A stretch of 64,000 nt of DNA from Peptoclostridium sp965368085 (GTDB taxonomy: Bacteria > Bacillota > Clostridia > Peptostreptococcales > Peptostreptococcaceae). The notes beneath the pieces are model-generated. The model was not told the origin of the DNA and did not search any database. It saw nothing but the letters and a program-made list of their open reading frames with translations. The translations under genes and the position numbers were made by a program. The stretch lies in assembly GCA_965368085.1 (NCBI GenBank), contig CBDULP010000002.1:1-64000 (forward strand), given 5' to 3'. Each line of letters begins with the position of its first letter. Position 1 is the stretch's first letter. Below, piece by piece: positions 41,759 through 50,817 of this stretch.

Positions 41759-42172
41759 TTATTCAGCTAAAGACTTTCCGAATGATACACACTGGCCAAT
41801 GTCGCCGCCTTCTGGCGTATTATTGACTATAAGAGGGTCTCTTACTATTAGAGCGCCTTTATAGTCCATGATCTCTTCCCAATTTCTCATCCACTCTCCA
41901 TCGCCCCAGTCATAAGATCCGAAAAGAGCAACTTTTTTACCGTTGAAATCAGTGTCATCTACAAAGGGCTGCACTATAGATTCTTCAAGAACCTCAGCAC
42001 CCATTGCAGGGCAACCCATTGCTATGACATCAAAAGACGAAAGGTTTACTCCGGGCTCAAATCCTGAAATCTTTACGGACGCGCCTGCATCCTGGGCCCC
42101 TTTTGCTATGAGTTCAGCCATCTTTTCGGTGTTTCCTGTGCCACTCCAGAACATAACAAGAACATTTTTCAT
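41759..42172 (-). CDS. Flavodoxin
   Basis: The 137-aa protein is a short-chain flavodoxin with the FMN phosphate loop VMFWSGTGNTEKMA (7-20), the isoalloxazine-contacting MGCPAMGAEVLEE, and GSYDWGDGEWMRNWEE near 87-102. It carries single electrons at low potential and commonly replaces ferredoxin when iron is scarce. The ribosome site is GGAGGG. It lies 60 bp downstream of a DUF3793 gene, whose promoter overlaps a Fur-box-like sequence, consistent with iron-responsive control. Confidence 0.93.
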   Translation of the reverse strand: MKNVLVMFWSGTGNTEKMAELIAKGAQDAGASVKISGFEPGVNLSSFDVIAMGCPAMGAEVLEESIVQPFVDDTDFNGKKVALFGSYDWGDGEWMRNWEEIMDYKGALIVRDPLIVNNTPEGGDIGQCVSFGKSLAE

Positions 42173-42231
42173 AATAGATACCCTCCATATGTAAATTCTA
42201 TTTTTTATAAACTAGCTCTGCGGTAGACCAT

Positions 42232-42831
42232 TCAGGCCAGCAGCAAAGCGTTTTCCACGCCCTTTGTTTCTACAAAGCATCTGAACAGCTCTTCATTGCT
42301 TTTAAATCTTATGAACTTTTCATCGGATTCGGTAGGATCTCCGTATATTCTCCACCCGTTTACTTTTGTGAGCTTTAAATTAGAAAAACCCATGAAGCCC
42401 ATTACGTCTTTGAGCGGATATCCCAAAAACACCCCTATTTCATGGTGCTCCTCAACACGGATCATCTTTCCGATTAGATTACATAAATATGTATCCATTG
42501 AGTATGCCTTGGGATAGCCCAAAGTCTGTAAAAATTCCATGTTTTCGGGTTTTCGCAAAATGACATCCAAAACCACGGGATTGAAAAATATCATTTTGGT
42601 GCTGTTGTCTTTGCATTTGAATATTTCGTATTTTATCTTGCGGCAATTTTTAAAATGGTCATTTATTATTTTTACAGTTTTCATTGAATTGTCATTTTTG
42701 CTCGAAAAACTGTAAATATGAATAGGTTTTGAGCCTATTATTACAGGCCCGAGTTTTGAAATATATGTCTTTATGAAAAAATCTTTGCTGTCCTTGTATA
42801 TATTACAGCAATTTTTATCGCAAAATTTCAC
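42232..42831 (-). CDS. DUF3793 family protein
   Basis: The 199-aa cytoplasmic protein matches DUF3793: an N-terminal KLGPVIIGSKPIHIYSF block, central PENMEFLQTLGYP, and GVFLGYPLKDVMGFMG with the family GYP-DV-GF motif. Early cysteines (KFCDKNCC) could bind metal. Function is unknown, but the family often accompanies flavodoxins and iron-regulated genes. Start GTG 42831 follows a perfect AGGAGGG; upstream frame starts lack a site. First gene of the two-gene operon with flavodoxin. Confidence 0.8.
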   Translation of the reverse strand: MKFCDKNCCNIYKDSKDFFIKTYISKLGPVIIGSKPIHIYSFSSKNDNSMKTVKIINDHFKNCRKIKYEIFKCKDNSTKMIFFNPVVLDVILRKPENMEFLQTLGYPKAYSMDTYLCNLIGKMIRVEEHHEIGVFLGYPLKDVMGFMGFSNLKLTKVNGWRIYGDPTESDEKFIRFKSNEELFRCFVETKGVENALLLA

Positions 42832-42865
42832 TTTAATCCCTCCTGAACTGAAAATAATCAATGAA

Positions 42866-42884
42866 ATTGAAAGTCGTTCTCAAT
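42866..42884. promoter_or_regulatory. Fur-box-like palindrome
   Basis: On the minus strand ATTGAGAACGACTTTCAAT gives a 7-1-7 palindrome with about 10 of 14 matches to TGATAAT-n-ATTATCA. It covers the predicted transcription start of the DUF3793-flavodoxin operon. Confidence 0.5.
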
Positions 42885-42888
42885 GAAG

Positions 42889-42917
42889 ATATTAACACTT
42901 ACACTTGATTTTGTAAA
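42889..42917 (-). promoter_or_regulatory. Promoter of DUF3793-flavodoxin operon
   Basis: On the minus strand TTTACA and TAATAT are 17 bp apart; the predicted start falls inside the Fur-box-like palindrome. Confidence 0.65.
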
Positions 42918-43056
42918 GTCCCATGTTGAAAATAATTTATTTAATACGAAATTGAAAGCCGTGCTGTTAAAATTTCACATAGAAGGGTAATATAGACTTA
43001 GATTCAAATATTTTGACTTAAATATGGATTTTAAATAAAAAAACGAGGTGAATGAT

Positions 43057-44289
43057 TTGGACGGGCTTGTGTATGCAAGTGATTATTATTACTTGGAGAA
43101 ATTATCTGCAGATGTTTTTGAAAGTGGAGAAGGATATGCCGTAGATATTTTGAATAAATTAATTGAGCATGGAATACGGAAAAAGGCAAGTGACATTCAT
43201 ATAAATCCCAAAGCGGACCACATAGAGCTCAGATTTCGGATAGACGGCTCCCTAAGGCTTATTTCAAATATAGATATTGAAAAAATAACGAGCATAATTT
43301 CAAGGCTCAAGGTGATTTCGGATATGAATATAGCAGAAAGCAGAGTTCCGCAGGATGGAAGGTGCATGTTCGAATGCGATGGAAAAAGGTTCGACATCAG
43401 AGTTGCTACGGTACCGACCATATTCGGAGAAAAGGCTGTGATAAGAATACTTGACAAGAGTGATTTGGGTTATAGCATAGAGACTCTGGGTATGAGCCGT
43501 GGGGAAGTGGAAACTATAAAAAAATCAATAGGAGGCTCAACTGGAATGCTATTGGTTTCAGGCCCTACGGGTTCAGGTAAGACAACCACGATATACTCCA
43601 TATTGAACCATATAAGCCCTGAAAATAAGAACATACTTACAATAGAAGACCCCGTGGAGTATATAGTGGAAAATGCATCTCAAATACAGGTTAATAAGAG
43701 CAAGGGGCTGGATTTTGCGACTGGGCTAAGGTCCATACTAAGGAGCGATCCTGACATAATAATGGTCGGAGAGATTAGAGATGCGGAGACCGCCCAAATA
43801 GCTGTGAGGGCCGCTATGACGGGGCACCTTGTACTGAGCAGCATACACACTAATGATTCGGCAAGTGCGGTGACAAGGCTTGTGGAGATGGGAATACATC
43901 CATATATGGTAGCATCTTCGCTTAGATGTGTTATAGCGCAAAGGCTTGTGAAAAAAATATGTCCACGCTGCAGACAAAATTACAGGCCATCAAGCGATGA
44001 GCTGATTTTTTTTGGAATTAAAAAAGATAATGAAACTGTTTTTTCAAAGGGAAGAGGGTGTCCCCAGTGTTTTGGAACTGGATACCTAGGAAGGACTGGG
44101 GTATATGAGGTGATGGCTATAGATTCGCAGATCAGGGAGAGTATAAATAAGGGGGCATCAGATGACCAGATTAAAAGAATAGCGGTGAAAAAGGGAATGA
44201 AGACAATTTTTCAAAATGCTGTAGGTATTGCAGAAAAAGAAGTTACAACCCTTGATGAGATATCAGTTTTTTTAAACGACCTAATTTAA
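43057..44289 (+). CDS. Type IV pilus / type II secretion assembly ATPase (PilB/GspE-like)
   Basis: The 410-aa hexameric ATPase powers pseudopilus extension. Seen: Walker A GPTGSGKTTTIYSIL, Asp box TIEDPVEY, Walker B IIMVGEIRDAETAQIA, His box HLVLSSIHTND, and the zinc tetracysteine CPRCRQ ... CPQCFGTGYLGRTGVYE. The N-terminal region is short: only about 115 residues precede the catalytic core, so the MshEN/GspE-N1 platform-binding domain of long PilB proteins is missing, as in ComGA. Start TTG 43057 is seven bases after GAGGTG; a GTG overlapping that site is less likely. First gene of the operon. No retraction ATPase (PilT) follows. Confidence 0.92.
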   Translation: MDGLVYASDYYYLEKLSADVFESGEGYAVDILNKLIEHGIRKKASDIHINPKADHIELRFRIDGSLRLISNIDIEKITSIISRLKVISDMNIAESRVPQDGRCMFECDGKRFDIRVATVPTIFGEKAVIRILDKSDLGYSIETLGMSRGEVETIKKSIGGSTGMLLVSGPTGSGKTTTIYSILNHISPENKNILTIEDPVEYIVENASQIQVNKSKGLDFATGLRSILRSDPDIIMVGEIRDAETAQIAVRAAMTGHLVLSSIHTNDSASAVTRLVEMGIHPYMVASSLRCVIAQRLVKKICPRCRQNYRPSSDELIFFGIKKDNETVFSKGRGCPQCFGTGYLGRTGVYEVMAIDSQIRESINKGASDDQIKRIAVKKGMKTIFQNAVGIAEKEVTTLDEISVFLNDLI

Positions 44290-44303
44290 TCGAGGAGGCA
44301 AAT

Positions 44304-45494
44304 ATGTACAATTACATTATACTGGCATCAGACGAAAAAGGAAATTTTGAAATAGGTCTTGAAAAAGGCGAAGGTAAGGAAGGGGTTTTGCGACAGGCGG
44401 CAAAGAGGTGGAAGCATATATTCATAGCAATTAAAAGCATAAAAATTTCAGGTAATCAAAGGGACAGGACAAAGGCGGGCGAGCTTGCAGCGTTTTTTGA
44501 AAGGCTGCATATGATGATCAAGGCGGGAATACCTGTTTGCAGGGCTCTTGAAATAATGAGCATTACACCAGGAGCGCCAAGTAAATATGCAAAACTGCTA
44601 TATGGTGGAGTAAGTAGGGGCAATACAATCACTGATTGCATGAAAAAGTACTCGGACAAATTTCCGAAAATGGCGCTTAAGTTAATTAACTCGGGCGAAA
44701 ATAGCGGAAATATTGAACTGTCATGTAAAAAACTTTCGCAGTATTACAATAAAATTGAGCAAATAAAAAAAGAACTAGTAAACCTTTCATTATATCCAAT
44801 CATAGTGCTGATTTTTTCTGTAATAACATTCATTTCAATGCAGCTGATAATACTGCCTAGATTTTCTGAACTTATATATTCAAATGGAATTGAAATAAGA
44901 GGTTGGAGCAAAATTATACTTGACGGCAGCGTGTATGTCAGAAACAATTTGTTCAGACTTGCTATGCTTATACTTAGTGTAGCGGTTGGAGGCGGAGTAT
45001 TTTTAAAGAGGCATATAAAGCATACCTCCATTGAAAAGACGATATTAAAGCTTCCTTGCATAAGAAGAATATATACAAATATGGTCGCAATGGTATTTTC
45101 ACAGGTGATGGGAATGACTATGAGCAGCGGAATGAATATACTTGAATGTATGAATTCATGCAAGGACATTTTTAAGGGAAAAGAGTATTGTAAAGGACTG
45201 GAAATCATAGAAAAGAACATAATCATTGGAGAACGTTTTTCGAAGGGAATGGCTAAATCGGGGATTTTCCCGGAAGAACTTGTGTCGATAGTGAGCATAG
45301 GCGAGAACTCAGGTGATATAAGTGAGATATTTGAGAATATGTCGCTGTATTACGAGGGGGTTTTGCAGATAACAATTAAAAGAATGGTAAGCATTGCAGG
45401 ACCGCTTATTATAATACTAATATCTGTTGTAATAGGTGCTATGCTTTATTTGGTTATAATGCCCATAATGGGCACTTTGAACGGCTTGGTATAG
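44304..45494 (+). CDS. Inner-membrane platform protein (PilC/GspF-like)
   Basis: The 396-aa protein has the two repeated GspF domains: AAFFERLHMMIKAGIPVCRAL (about 55-75) and VFSQVMGMTMSSGMNILECM (about 265-285), each followed by the conserved ENSGNIEL/ENSGDISEIF loop, and three membrane segments (about 160-185, 213-233, 365-390). It is the membrane platform onto which the ATPase adds pilin subunits. An N-terminal extension of ~50 residues precedes the first domain. RBS GAGGAGG; 14 bp after the ATPase gene. Confidence 0.9.
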   Translation: MYNYIILASDEKGNFEIGLEKGEGKEGVLRQAAKRWKHIFIAIKSIKISGNQRDRTKAGELAAFFERLHMMIKAGIPVCRALEIMSITPGAPSKYAKLLYGGVSRGNTITDCMKKYSDKFPKMALKLINSGENSGNIELSCKKLSQYYNKIEQIKKELVNLSLYPIIVLIFSVITFISMQLIILPRFSELIYSNGIEIRGWSKIILDGSVYVRNNLFRLAMLILSVAVGGGVFLKRHIKHTSIEKTILKLPCIRRIYTNMVAMVFSQVMGMTMSSGMNILECMNSCKDIFKGKEYCKGLEIIEKNIIIGERFSKGMAKSGIFPEELVSIVSIGENSGDISEIFENMSLYYEGVLQITIKRMVSIAGPLIIILISVVIGAMLYLVIMPIMGTLNGLV

Positions 45495-45543
45495 CTAGCT
45501 TGTGGTAGGGACATAAGACTTGTCTTAAAGGAGAGGAATGCGT

Positions 45544-45945
45544 ATGGAAATATTGATTGGAAAGCTTAAAAATAAAAAAGGGTTTTCGCTCATAGAGGTA
45601 ATGGCGGCGGTTGCCATGATAGTAGTGCTCATGTCTATGGTTATTCCAAACATAACAAAAATGAACACAAGGGGAAGGGAAGAGGCTGATATAGTCTCGG
45701 CCAATGCCATAGGGAAGGCTGTGGAACTTTATATTATGGAAAGTGAGGATGAGGACTTAAGCTTGAAAAGTCAGGCGGATGTAATAAAAGAAATTGAAAG
45801 CAGGGGCTATGTGAAAAATGTCGGAAAGCCCAAAAGCAAGGATTACAGCTGGAATATAGATATAAACGATGACGGAGAAGTCGAGGTTGGAATATCAAAA
45901 GATGGAGAAGACACTAAAAAGCTTTACCCCAGTGACGACATTTAA
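45544..45945 (+). CDS. Major pseudopilin / type IV pilin-like (GspG-like)
   Basis: The protein of 133 aa has a class III prepilin signal, KNKKG|FSLIEVMAAVAMIVVLMSMV, with Glu at +5 and the long hydrophobic stem. The C-terminal globular part is short and acidic (YSWNIDINDDGEVEVGISKDGED), with alternating Asp residues that could bind calcium as in GspG. It sits third, straight after the platform gene, where the major subunit usually lies. ATG 45538 two codons upstream is an alternative, but AAAGGAG is then too close. Confidence 0.85.
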   Translation: MEILIGKLKNKKGFSLIEVMAAVAMIVVLMSMVIPNITKMNTRGREEADIVSANAIGKAVELYIMESEDEDLSLKSQADVIKEIESRGYVKNVGKPKSKDYSWNIDINDDGEVEVGISKDGEDTKKLYPSDDI

Positions 45946-45986
45946 AAATCTCGAAGTCGACAAAAAACAGCTAAGAAGGTGCAGTC

Positions 45987-47288
45987 GTGAAAATATTAGT
46001 TTGGATTGAAGATGAAAATGCTAACATAGCAGTTATAGACAGTGGTGGGCTCGTAGAATCAATGGATAACATTCGGATTAAAAGCCTGCGTGAAGGAGAG
46101 TACCACTCAATAGATGAAGAACACTTAAAATCAAGCATAGAAGGCGTAAAGTCAAAATATGCTACTGATTCTAAATTTGAAAAAATCATATTTGTGGACA
46201 ATTCAAGTTTTTGTATTGCCCAGACCATAAGAGTTCCACAATTTAGATTCGAGCGTATGGCCCGCATGGCGGCGAGGAACCAGTTTATATTGGAAAATGA
46301 CAACATTTACGGGAAATACACGTTTAAAGAGGCAGAAATATCAAACCTAAGCGGTGATGCATGTATGCTGGTTACGGCTGTCATGGATGAGAGGATAGAA
46401 TCTTTCAAAAAAATATCAAAAGGTTTGAATGCAGCCAAAATATTTATATACTCAGGCACTCAAGTTCTTTTTTCAGAGGCTGAGTGTATTTTGGAGAATT
46501 ATGGGTGCGGCATATTCTTTTATGATAGGGGGTTTTCGATATTTTCAGCAATATTCAGAGATAAAGGGGCTGAGGTTAAAAGAATAAAAAGAAAAGATAT
46601 TATGGGAGAGATTCAGCTCGCGGGGAGTAAAAAACAGGCGATATGCGCGAATGCCGCACTGATGGCGCAGAGCGGTTTTGATCTGGAACAACTTACCGAA
46701 AAGTTTGCTGTAGATGAATCTTTGATTGGAAGATTAAATGATCCTGTGAATGAGTATTTCGATTTCAACAGGTTGAACAGATATAAAAAAAGTCTGGAAA
46801 TATTGGGGGAATACAGATTTGCAATTGTAGTTATAATATTTGCGGTTTTCATTATGATAGCGGATAAGGGCATTAGCATGTATTCAAAATGGCAGGGCGA
46901 TAAAAATAGCAGGATTGAATCAAAATATGAAAACAGATTTTACGAATTCGAAAAAACATATGACCTGAAAAAGGAATATGTGGAAGATGTTGAAAATGCA
47001 ATGGAAGGCTTGAATGATATATCGGAAGGGAACATGGTGGAATATATATTTTCAAAATCAATGGATTTGGTGCGAGTAAACAAAATATCTATTGATTCAA
47101 GCGGAATTTCGATATATGGGAAATGTGAAAGCTATGGTAGCGTAGTGGCGCTTATAGAGTCCTTGGACTGTGAATATGGATTTGATTTTGCGGTTGAAAA
47201 AATATCAAGGACAGAGCAGGGCATCGAAGGAGGATCATATTCATTCGGGCTCAAATGCAGACTAAAATCACATGATCAGGGGGAATGA
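45987..47288 (+). CDS. GspL-like assembly protein (fused PilM-PilN type)
   Basis: The 433-aa protein looks like a fusion of an actin-like cytoplasmic PilM domain (about 1-265) with a bitopic PilN part. The N-terminus MKILVWIEDENANIAVIDSGG and the central ACMLVTAVMDERIESFKK fit an ASKHA-like fold, though nucleotide motifs are weak. One helix (about 276-293, FAIVVIIFAVFIMIADKG) is followed by a coiled-coil and a ferredoxin-like outer domain ending at 430. GspL in type II secretion has the same plan. It overlaps the next gene by four bases. Confidence 0.72.
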   Translation: MKILVWIEDENANIAVIDSGGLVESMDNIRIKSLREGEYHSIDEEHLKSSIEGVKSKYATDSKFEKIIFVDNSSFCIAQTIRVPQFRFERMARMAARNQFILENDNIYGKYTFKEAEISNLSGDACMLVTAVMDERIESFKKISKGLNAAKIFIYSGTQVLFSEAECILENYGCGIFFYDRGFSIFSAIFRDKGAEVKRIKRKDIMGEIQLAGSKKQAICANAALMAQSGFDLEQLTEKFAVDESLIGRLNDPVNEYFDFNRLNRYKKSLEILGEYRFAIVVIIFAVFIMIADKGISMYSKWQGDKNSRIESKYENRFYEFEKTYDLKKEYVEDVENAMEGLNDISEGNMVEYIFSKSMDLVRVNKISIDSSGISIYGKCESYGSVVALIESLDCEYGFDFAVEKISRTEQGIEGGSYSFGLKCRLKSHDQGE

Positions 47289-47803
47289 AGGTGAGGAAGT
47301 TAATTATAAACATGATCTGCCTGTATTTTATTATTTCATATATTGAAAATCCTTTTGTGCACGATATGGGTTTTGCAGTTGAAGAATACAAATACGCAAA
47401 AAGTATTGATAACAAGATAGAAAAACTTGAAGACCGCGTAATGAAAAAGAAATATGAAGCGTTAAATGAGAAATATGAAGACATAGGAGAAAACCTTGAA
47501 TCGATGGATTGTGAAGTCAAGGTTCTGGAGGCTTTGGAAAAGGCCTACTTGGCATCGGGAGTCCAGCTTATAAACCAGTGCCATGAAGTGAGGGATTTAA
47601 AGCTGCAAAAATCAAATGGATATATAGAAAGCACGGATATAAAGATGACAATTTCGGGTGATAGGGGAAATACGGTCAAGTTTTTGAACATGATCGAGGA
47701 AATGGGAGGTTTTATATCAATAGGAAGCGTTGATGTATTGGCGGAAAAAGACGGCGGATTGCTATCTTGTGTGGAGGTGAAAATATACTCTGATTTGGAC
47801 TAG
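47285..47803 (+). CDS. PilO/GspM-like assembly protein
   Basis: The 172-aa bitopic protein has one N-terminal helix (LIINMICLYFIISYIENP), a coiled-coil (about 35-75) and an alpha/beta domain with the PilO-like pattern ISGDRGNTVKFLNMIEEMGGF ... GSVDVLAEKDGGLLSCVEVKIY. It overlaps the PilM/N fusion gene (ATGA), suggesting the pair form the alignment complex. Sequence similarity is weak, so the call rests on topology, fold pattern and position. Confidence 0.65.
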   Translation: MKVRKLIINMICLYFIISYIENPFVHDMGFAVEEYKYAKSIDNKIEKLEDRVMKKKYEALNEKYEDIGENLESMDCEVKVLEALEKAYLASGVQLINQCHEVRDLKLQKSNGYIESTDIKMTISGDRGNTVKFLNMIEEMGGFISIGSVDVLAEKDGGLLSCVEVKIYSDLD

Positions 47804-47815
47804 AGAGGGATAAAA

Positions 47816-48544
47816 ATGAAAGATATAGTGGACGAAAAGGGGTTTATACTTGTAGAAATAATTATGGGCATAAGCATAGTAGCGGTGATGTTGGTTTCTT
47901 TAATAGATGCATATTACGGCTCTATAAATACAATATATAAAGCCGCACAAAATCAAGAAGCGGTCAATATAGCACAAAAGCATGCGGAAGAGATACTTAA
48001 TATGGAAGATAATTTGCTTATAAGCACATACACAGGCTATGAAAATGAAGAAGGCAGTTACAAGGTGTGTGTGGAGTTGAAAACTGCAAGTGAAAATTCC
48101 AAGGGGGATGTATGTATCGAAGAAATAAAAAAGGACATATTGATTGAAATAGTAGATGATGCAGTTTTGATTGATGGGTTTGAAATGGCGGTACAAAATA
48201 ATATTGAAATAACAATAGAAAAATCGAAAAATATACTGGTGCAGCCATATGGAATAAACATTGAAGGGGAAGATAGCGGTGTGGTTGCAATATGGCAAAA
48301 GGGAAGTGCGGAGATTGAGAAAATATGCGTGAAAAACCATTCTAAGTTCGACATTTATGTATATCACTTCACAAATCCTATCGAGAATTTGAATGAAATT
48401 GAAATAGAGGGACAAAATGTCTATATTCAGGAAAATATGGGTGACTTTAAAAATGAATCGCGGCTTTTAAGGGCGGATATTCGTGTATACTGCAGAGATG
48501 ATTTGGAGGCTGAAATCGTCACTTACAGAAATGTGAGGGATTAA
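47816..48544 (+). CDS. Minor pseudopilin, GspI/PilV-like
   Basis: The 242-aa protein has a class III prepilin site, DEKG|FILVEIIMGISIVAVMLVSL, with Glu at +5. The stem is followed by a globular domain rich in beta strands. The AAQNQEAVNIAQKHAEEIL segment after the stem resembles GspI/PilV-type minor pilins. RBS GAGGGA, 12 bp after the PilO-like gene. Confidence 0.75.
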   Translation: MKDIVDEKGFILVEIIMGISIVAVMLVSLIDAYYGSINTIYKAAQNQEAVNIAQKHAEEILNMEDNLLISTYTGYENEEGSYKVCVELKTASENSKGDVCIEEIKKDILIEIVDDAVLIDGFEMAVQNNIEITIEKSKNILVQPYGINIEGEDSGVVAIWQKGSAEIEKICVKNHSKFDIYVYHFTNPIENLNEIEIEGQNVYIQENMGDFKNESRLLRADIRVYCRDDLEAEIVTYRNVRD

Positions 48545-48545
48545 A

Positions 48546-49691
48546 TTGAAAAAAGATAAAAATGGATTTGTGATGATAGGAATTATGCTTGTTATAGTAT
48601 CGATATGGATAATGGGAATTACACTTGTCTCGGTATCTATGAGCAATGCAAAAATGAAGATGTTGAGCGGCCGGGCAAAGCAGAATTTTTATATGTGTGA
48701 GGGAGCCATAGAGGCTGTAAAGGCCAAACTTACGGATGAAGTAAAAGAGGCGCTTGAAAGTGGTTGGAGCGAATTGGACAGGTTCATGGAAGAGGAATAT
48801 CAAGACTTCATAAATATGGAGATGCAAAAAGAAATTGAGGGTGAAGGCAGCATTTATATTGAATCTTCAAAAGACCAGTATGGACATTCAGACTATAGTT
48901 TAGACAAGGAAAAAATAGATGAAATGCTAAATGGAATATTTAAAAAGGCGTATGCAGGATATTTTTGCGATAAAAACAGAAGGGATTTTGTAGCGGGAAT
49001 AGAGGCTGTAGAAATAGAAGATGCAAAAATAAATGTAATAGATGACATGGTTGTGGATGAAGGAGAAGAGATAGTGCTTAAAATATCTTCAAGCAGAAAG
49101 TGCAAGAACTCTCACATAATAATAAATGTTGAGATTGGAATAGCTGTACCTGGTAAGGATTGCGGGCATTTGGAGTATTCCAAATGCAAGGCTGTGATAC
49201 CGGCAATTATGGATTTTGATATTGTGTCCCCAGAACCTGTCAAGCTGGAGGGCATGGAAGACATTAAAATTCTAAAGGAAGTATCCAGAATATTGGAAAT
49301 GGAAAACATTATGCTTTGGGACTATGAAATATCAAATCGAAGTGACGAAACTATTGTATATTTTGGTGAAGACAATATTGAACTTGACGGCTCGATGCGC
49401 AGAGGAATTGTAATTACGAAAGGAGACATAAAGACCGGTGCAGGAGAATTTGAAGGCATGCTTGTGGGAATGGCAGGCATAGAGTGCGAAGAAGGTTTTG
49501 TGCTCAAGAGAAATAGGGAGCTTGTGGAAAAACTTATCGCATTAAATTCACTTGAAGATATATTAGACACTTCAAAGATGGACCCAGACGATTATATAGT
49601 TTCGATTGAAAAGCTTGGGAGAGCGAAAATGCATGGGGACGTGGATGTTGAAGGTCTTATAGACATAAGGCAGTGGAGAAGAAGGCAGTAG
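48546..49691 (+). CDS. Large minor pseudopilin, GspK/PilX-like
   Basis: The 381-aa protein begins KKDKNG|FVMIGIMLVIVSIWIMGITLV, a class III prepilin site in which residue +5 is Gly instead of Glu. GspK is the only type II pseudopilin that normally lacks Glu5 and is the largest, capping the tip, so size and this residue both point to a GspK/PilX role. The stem is followed by a MCEGAIEAVKAKL helix and an acidic globular domain of about 300 residues. Start TTG directly after the previous stop. Confidence 0.72.
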   Translation: MKKDKNGFVMIGIMLVIVSIWIMGITLVSVSMSNAKMKMLSGRAKQNFYMCEGAIEAVKAKLTDEVKEALESGWSELDRFMEEEYQDFINMEMQKEIEGEGSIYIESSKDQYGHSDYSLDKEKIDEMLNGIFKKAYAGYFCDKNRRDFVAGIEAVEIEDAKINVIDDMVVDEGEEIVLKISSSRKCKNSHIIINVEIGIAVPGKDCGHLEYSKCKAVIPAIMDFDIVSPEPVKLEGMEDIKILKEVSRILEMENIMLWDYEISNRSDETIVYFGEDNIELDGSMRRGIVITKGDIKTGAGEFEGMLVGMAGIECEEGFVLKRNRELVEKLIALNSLEDILDTSKMDPDDYIVSIEKLGRAKMHGDVDVEGLIDIRQWRRRQ

Positions 49692-49707
49692 GCATGGAGA
49701 TGATTAT

Positions 49708-50172
49708 ATGGAGCGGGCATCAAAGGGAATTGCACTGATAGAGGTTTTATGTGCCGTTTTGATTTTGACTTCTTTGGCGGGAGTTTTTTTATTTGGCATT
49801 GATACAAGGAATGTGAAAATTGAGACTTTTGCAAGAAGCCTTTGCAGTGACATAAGATACGTCAGGTTGAGAAACATGAGTGCTGAGAACACGACCCTTG
49901 TAAAACATGAAATTTTAGAAGATGGGCGCAATGCCTACGTGCTGAAGGAAGGCGGTAAGGTTGTAAGGCGGATGGCGCTTCCAAAAGATACGTATATAGA
50001 ACATTCTTTTGGTGTAATAAAGTTTACATGTACTGGGATTTTAACAGGAAGTTCAAGGGGAAAGGGAGAGACAATAAAGATAATTGACAATAAAAGCGGA
50101 GAAACTACGACACTTACAATAGTGCCGTTTAGCGGAAGGGTTTTGATAAAGGAAGGTATATATGGAGAATAG
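49708..50172 (+). CDS. Minor pseudopilin, GspH/FimT-like
   Basis: The 154-aa protein has ERASKG|IALIEVLCAVLILTSLAG with Glu at +5. The following FARSLCSDIRYVRLRNMS helix and strand-rich domain with GVIKFTCTG and TTLTIVPFSGRV fit GspH/FimT. Start ATG with GGAG upstream; its 3' end overlaps the next gene by 11 bp. Confidence 0.78.
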   Translation: MERASKGIALIEVLCAVLILTSLAGVFLFGIDTRNVKIETFARSLCSDIRYVRLRNMSAENTTLVKHEILEDGRNAYVLKEGGKVVRRMALPKDTYIEHSFGVIKFTCTGILTGSSRGKGETIKIIDNKSGETTTLTIVPFSGRVLIKEGIYGE

Positions 50173-50683
50173 GAATGGGTTTATACTTGTTGAGACTGTA
50201 GTTGCGGCAGCTCTTATGTCTATGCTTTTGACTGTGTTGTTTGAAATGTTAATTATGTTCAAGGGGATTTACAATAGGGGCGAATCCAGTGTGGAAATAC
50301 AGGAAAATGCTCAAATGCTCCAGCAGTTTGTTGAAACGAGAATGTATCTTTGCTCCAAAATGATCCAGACCAGGAGGACTGGAGAAGCTTATGAAGACTG
50401 GGAAGAATTCGAGGAAGGAGAGATAAAGGAGCTGATTTTTAGTCTTGATGAGCTGGATGGCAAGATATATATAAATAATGTAAAGAAAAAGCTTTTTTAC
50501 AGTACAAAACCTCACAGGCGCTATGGTTTTGGAACCGGATATGAATTTGCAGACTATGTGACAAGCATGAAGGGGTACAAGCTGGACGGCGGCAGAGGTA
50601 TAAGGCTGGTATTTGGACTTGAAAGGGAAAATTGCAGTATGGATGTTGGCTTTAACGTGTATTTCAGGAATGTGTGCGAATAG
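50162..50683 (+). CDS. Minor pseudopilin, GspJ/PilW-like
   Basis: The 173-aa protein begins ENRNG|FILVETVVAAALMSMLLTVLF, a class III prepilin site with Glu at +5. The EIQENAQMLQQFVETRM helix after the stem is typical of GspJ/PilW. It completes a set of one major and four minor pseudopilins. No prepilin peptidase, retraction ATPase or secretin lies in the window; a secretin is not expected in a monoderm cell. Confidence 0.75.
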   Translation: MENRNGFILVETVVAAALMSMLLTVLFEMLIMFKGIYNRGESSVEIQENAQMLQQFVETRMYLCSKMIQTRRTGEAYEDWEEFEEGEIKELIFSLDELDGKIYINNVKKKLFYSTKPHRRYGFGTGYEFADYVTSMKGYKLDGGRGIRLVFGLERENCSMDVGFNVYFRNVCE

Positions 50684-50817
50684 AGTCGAAAATAAATATC
50701 CATAATTTTTCCCATTGGACAATCACCTCTAATTATGTGATAATTTTGAATATACAAGTTCGGGATTTGAACACGGGCATTGACTTTGTTCAACAGATAC
50801 TAAAGGGGTGTTATGAC

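Noticed and set aside
43013..43041. TTGACT-17-TAAAAA promoter just before the pilus ATPase gene
   Set aside because: It would place transcription start at or after the ribosome site.
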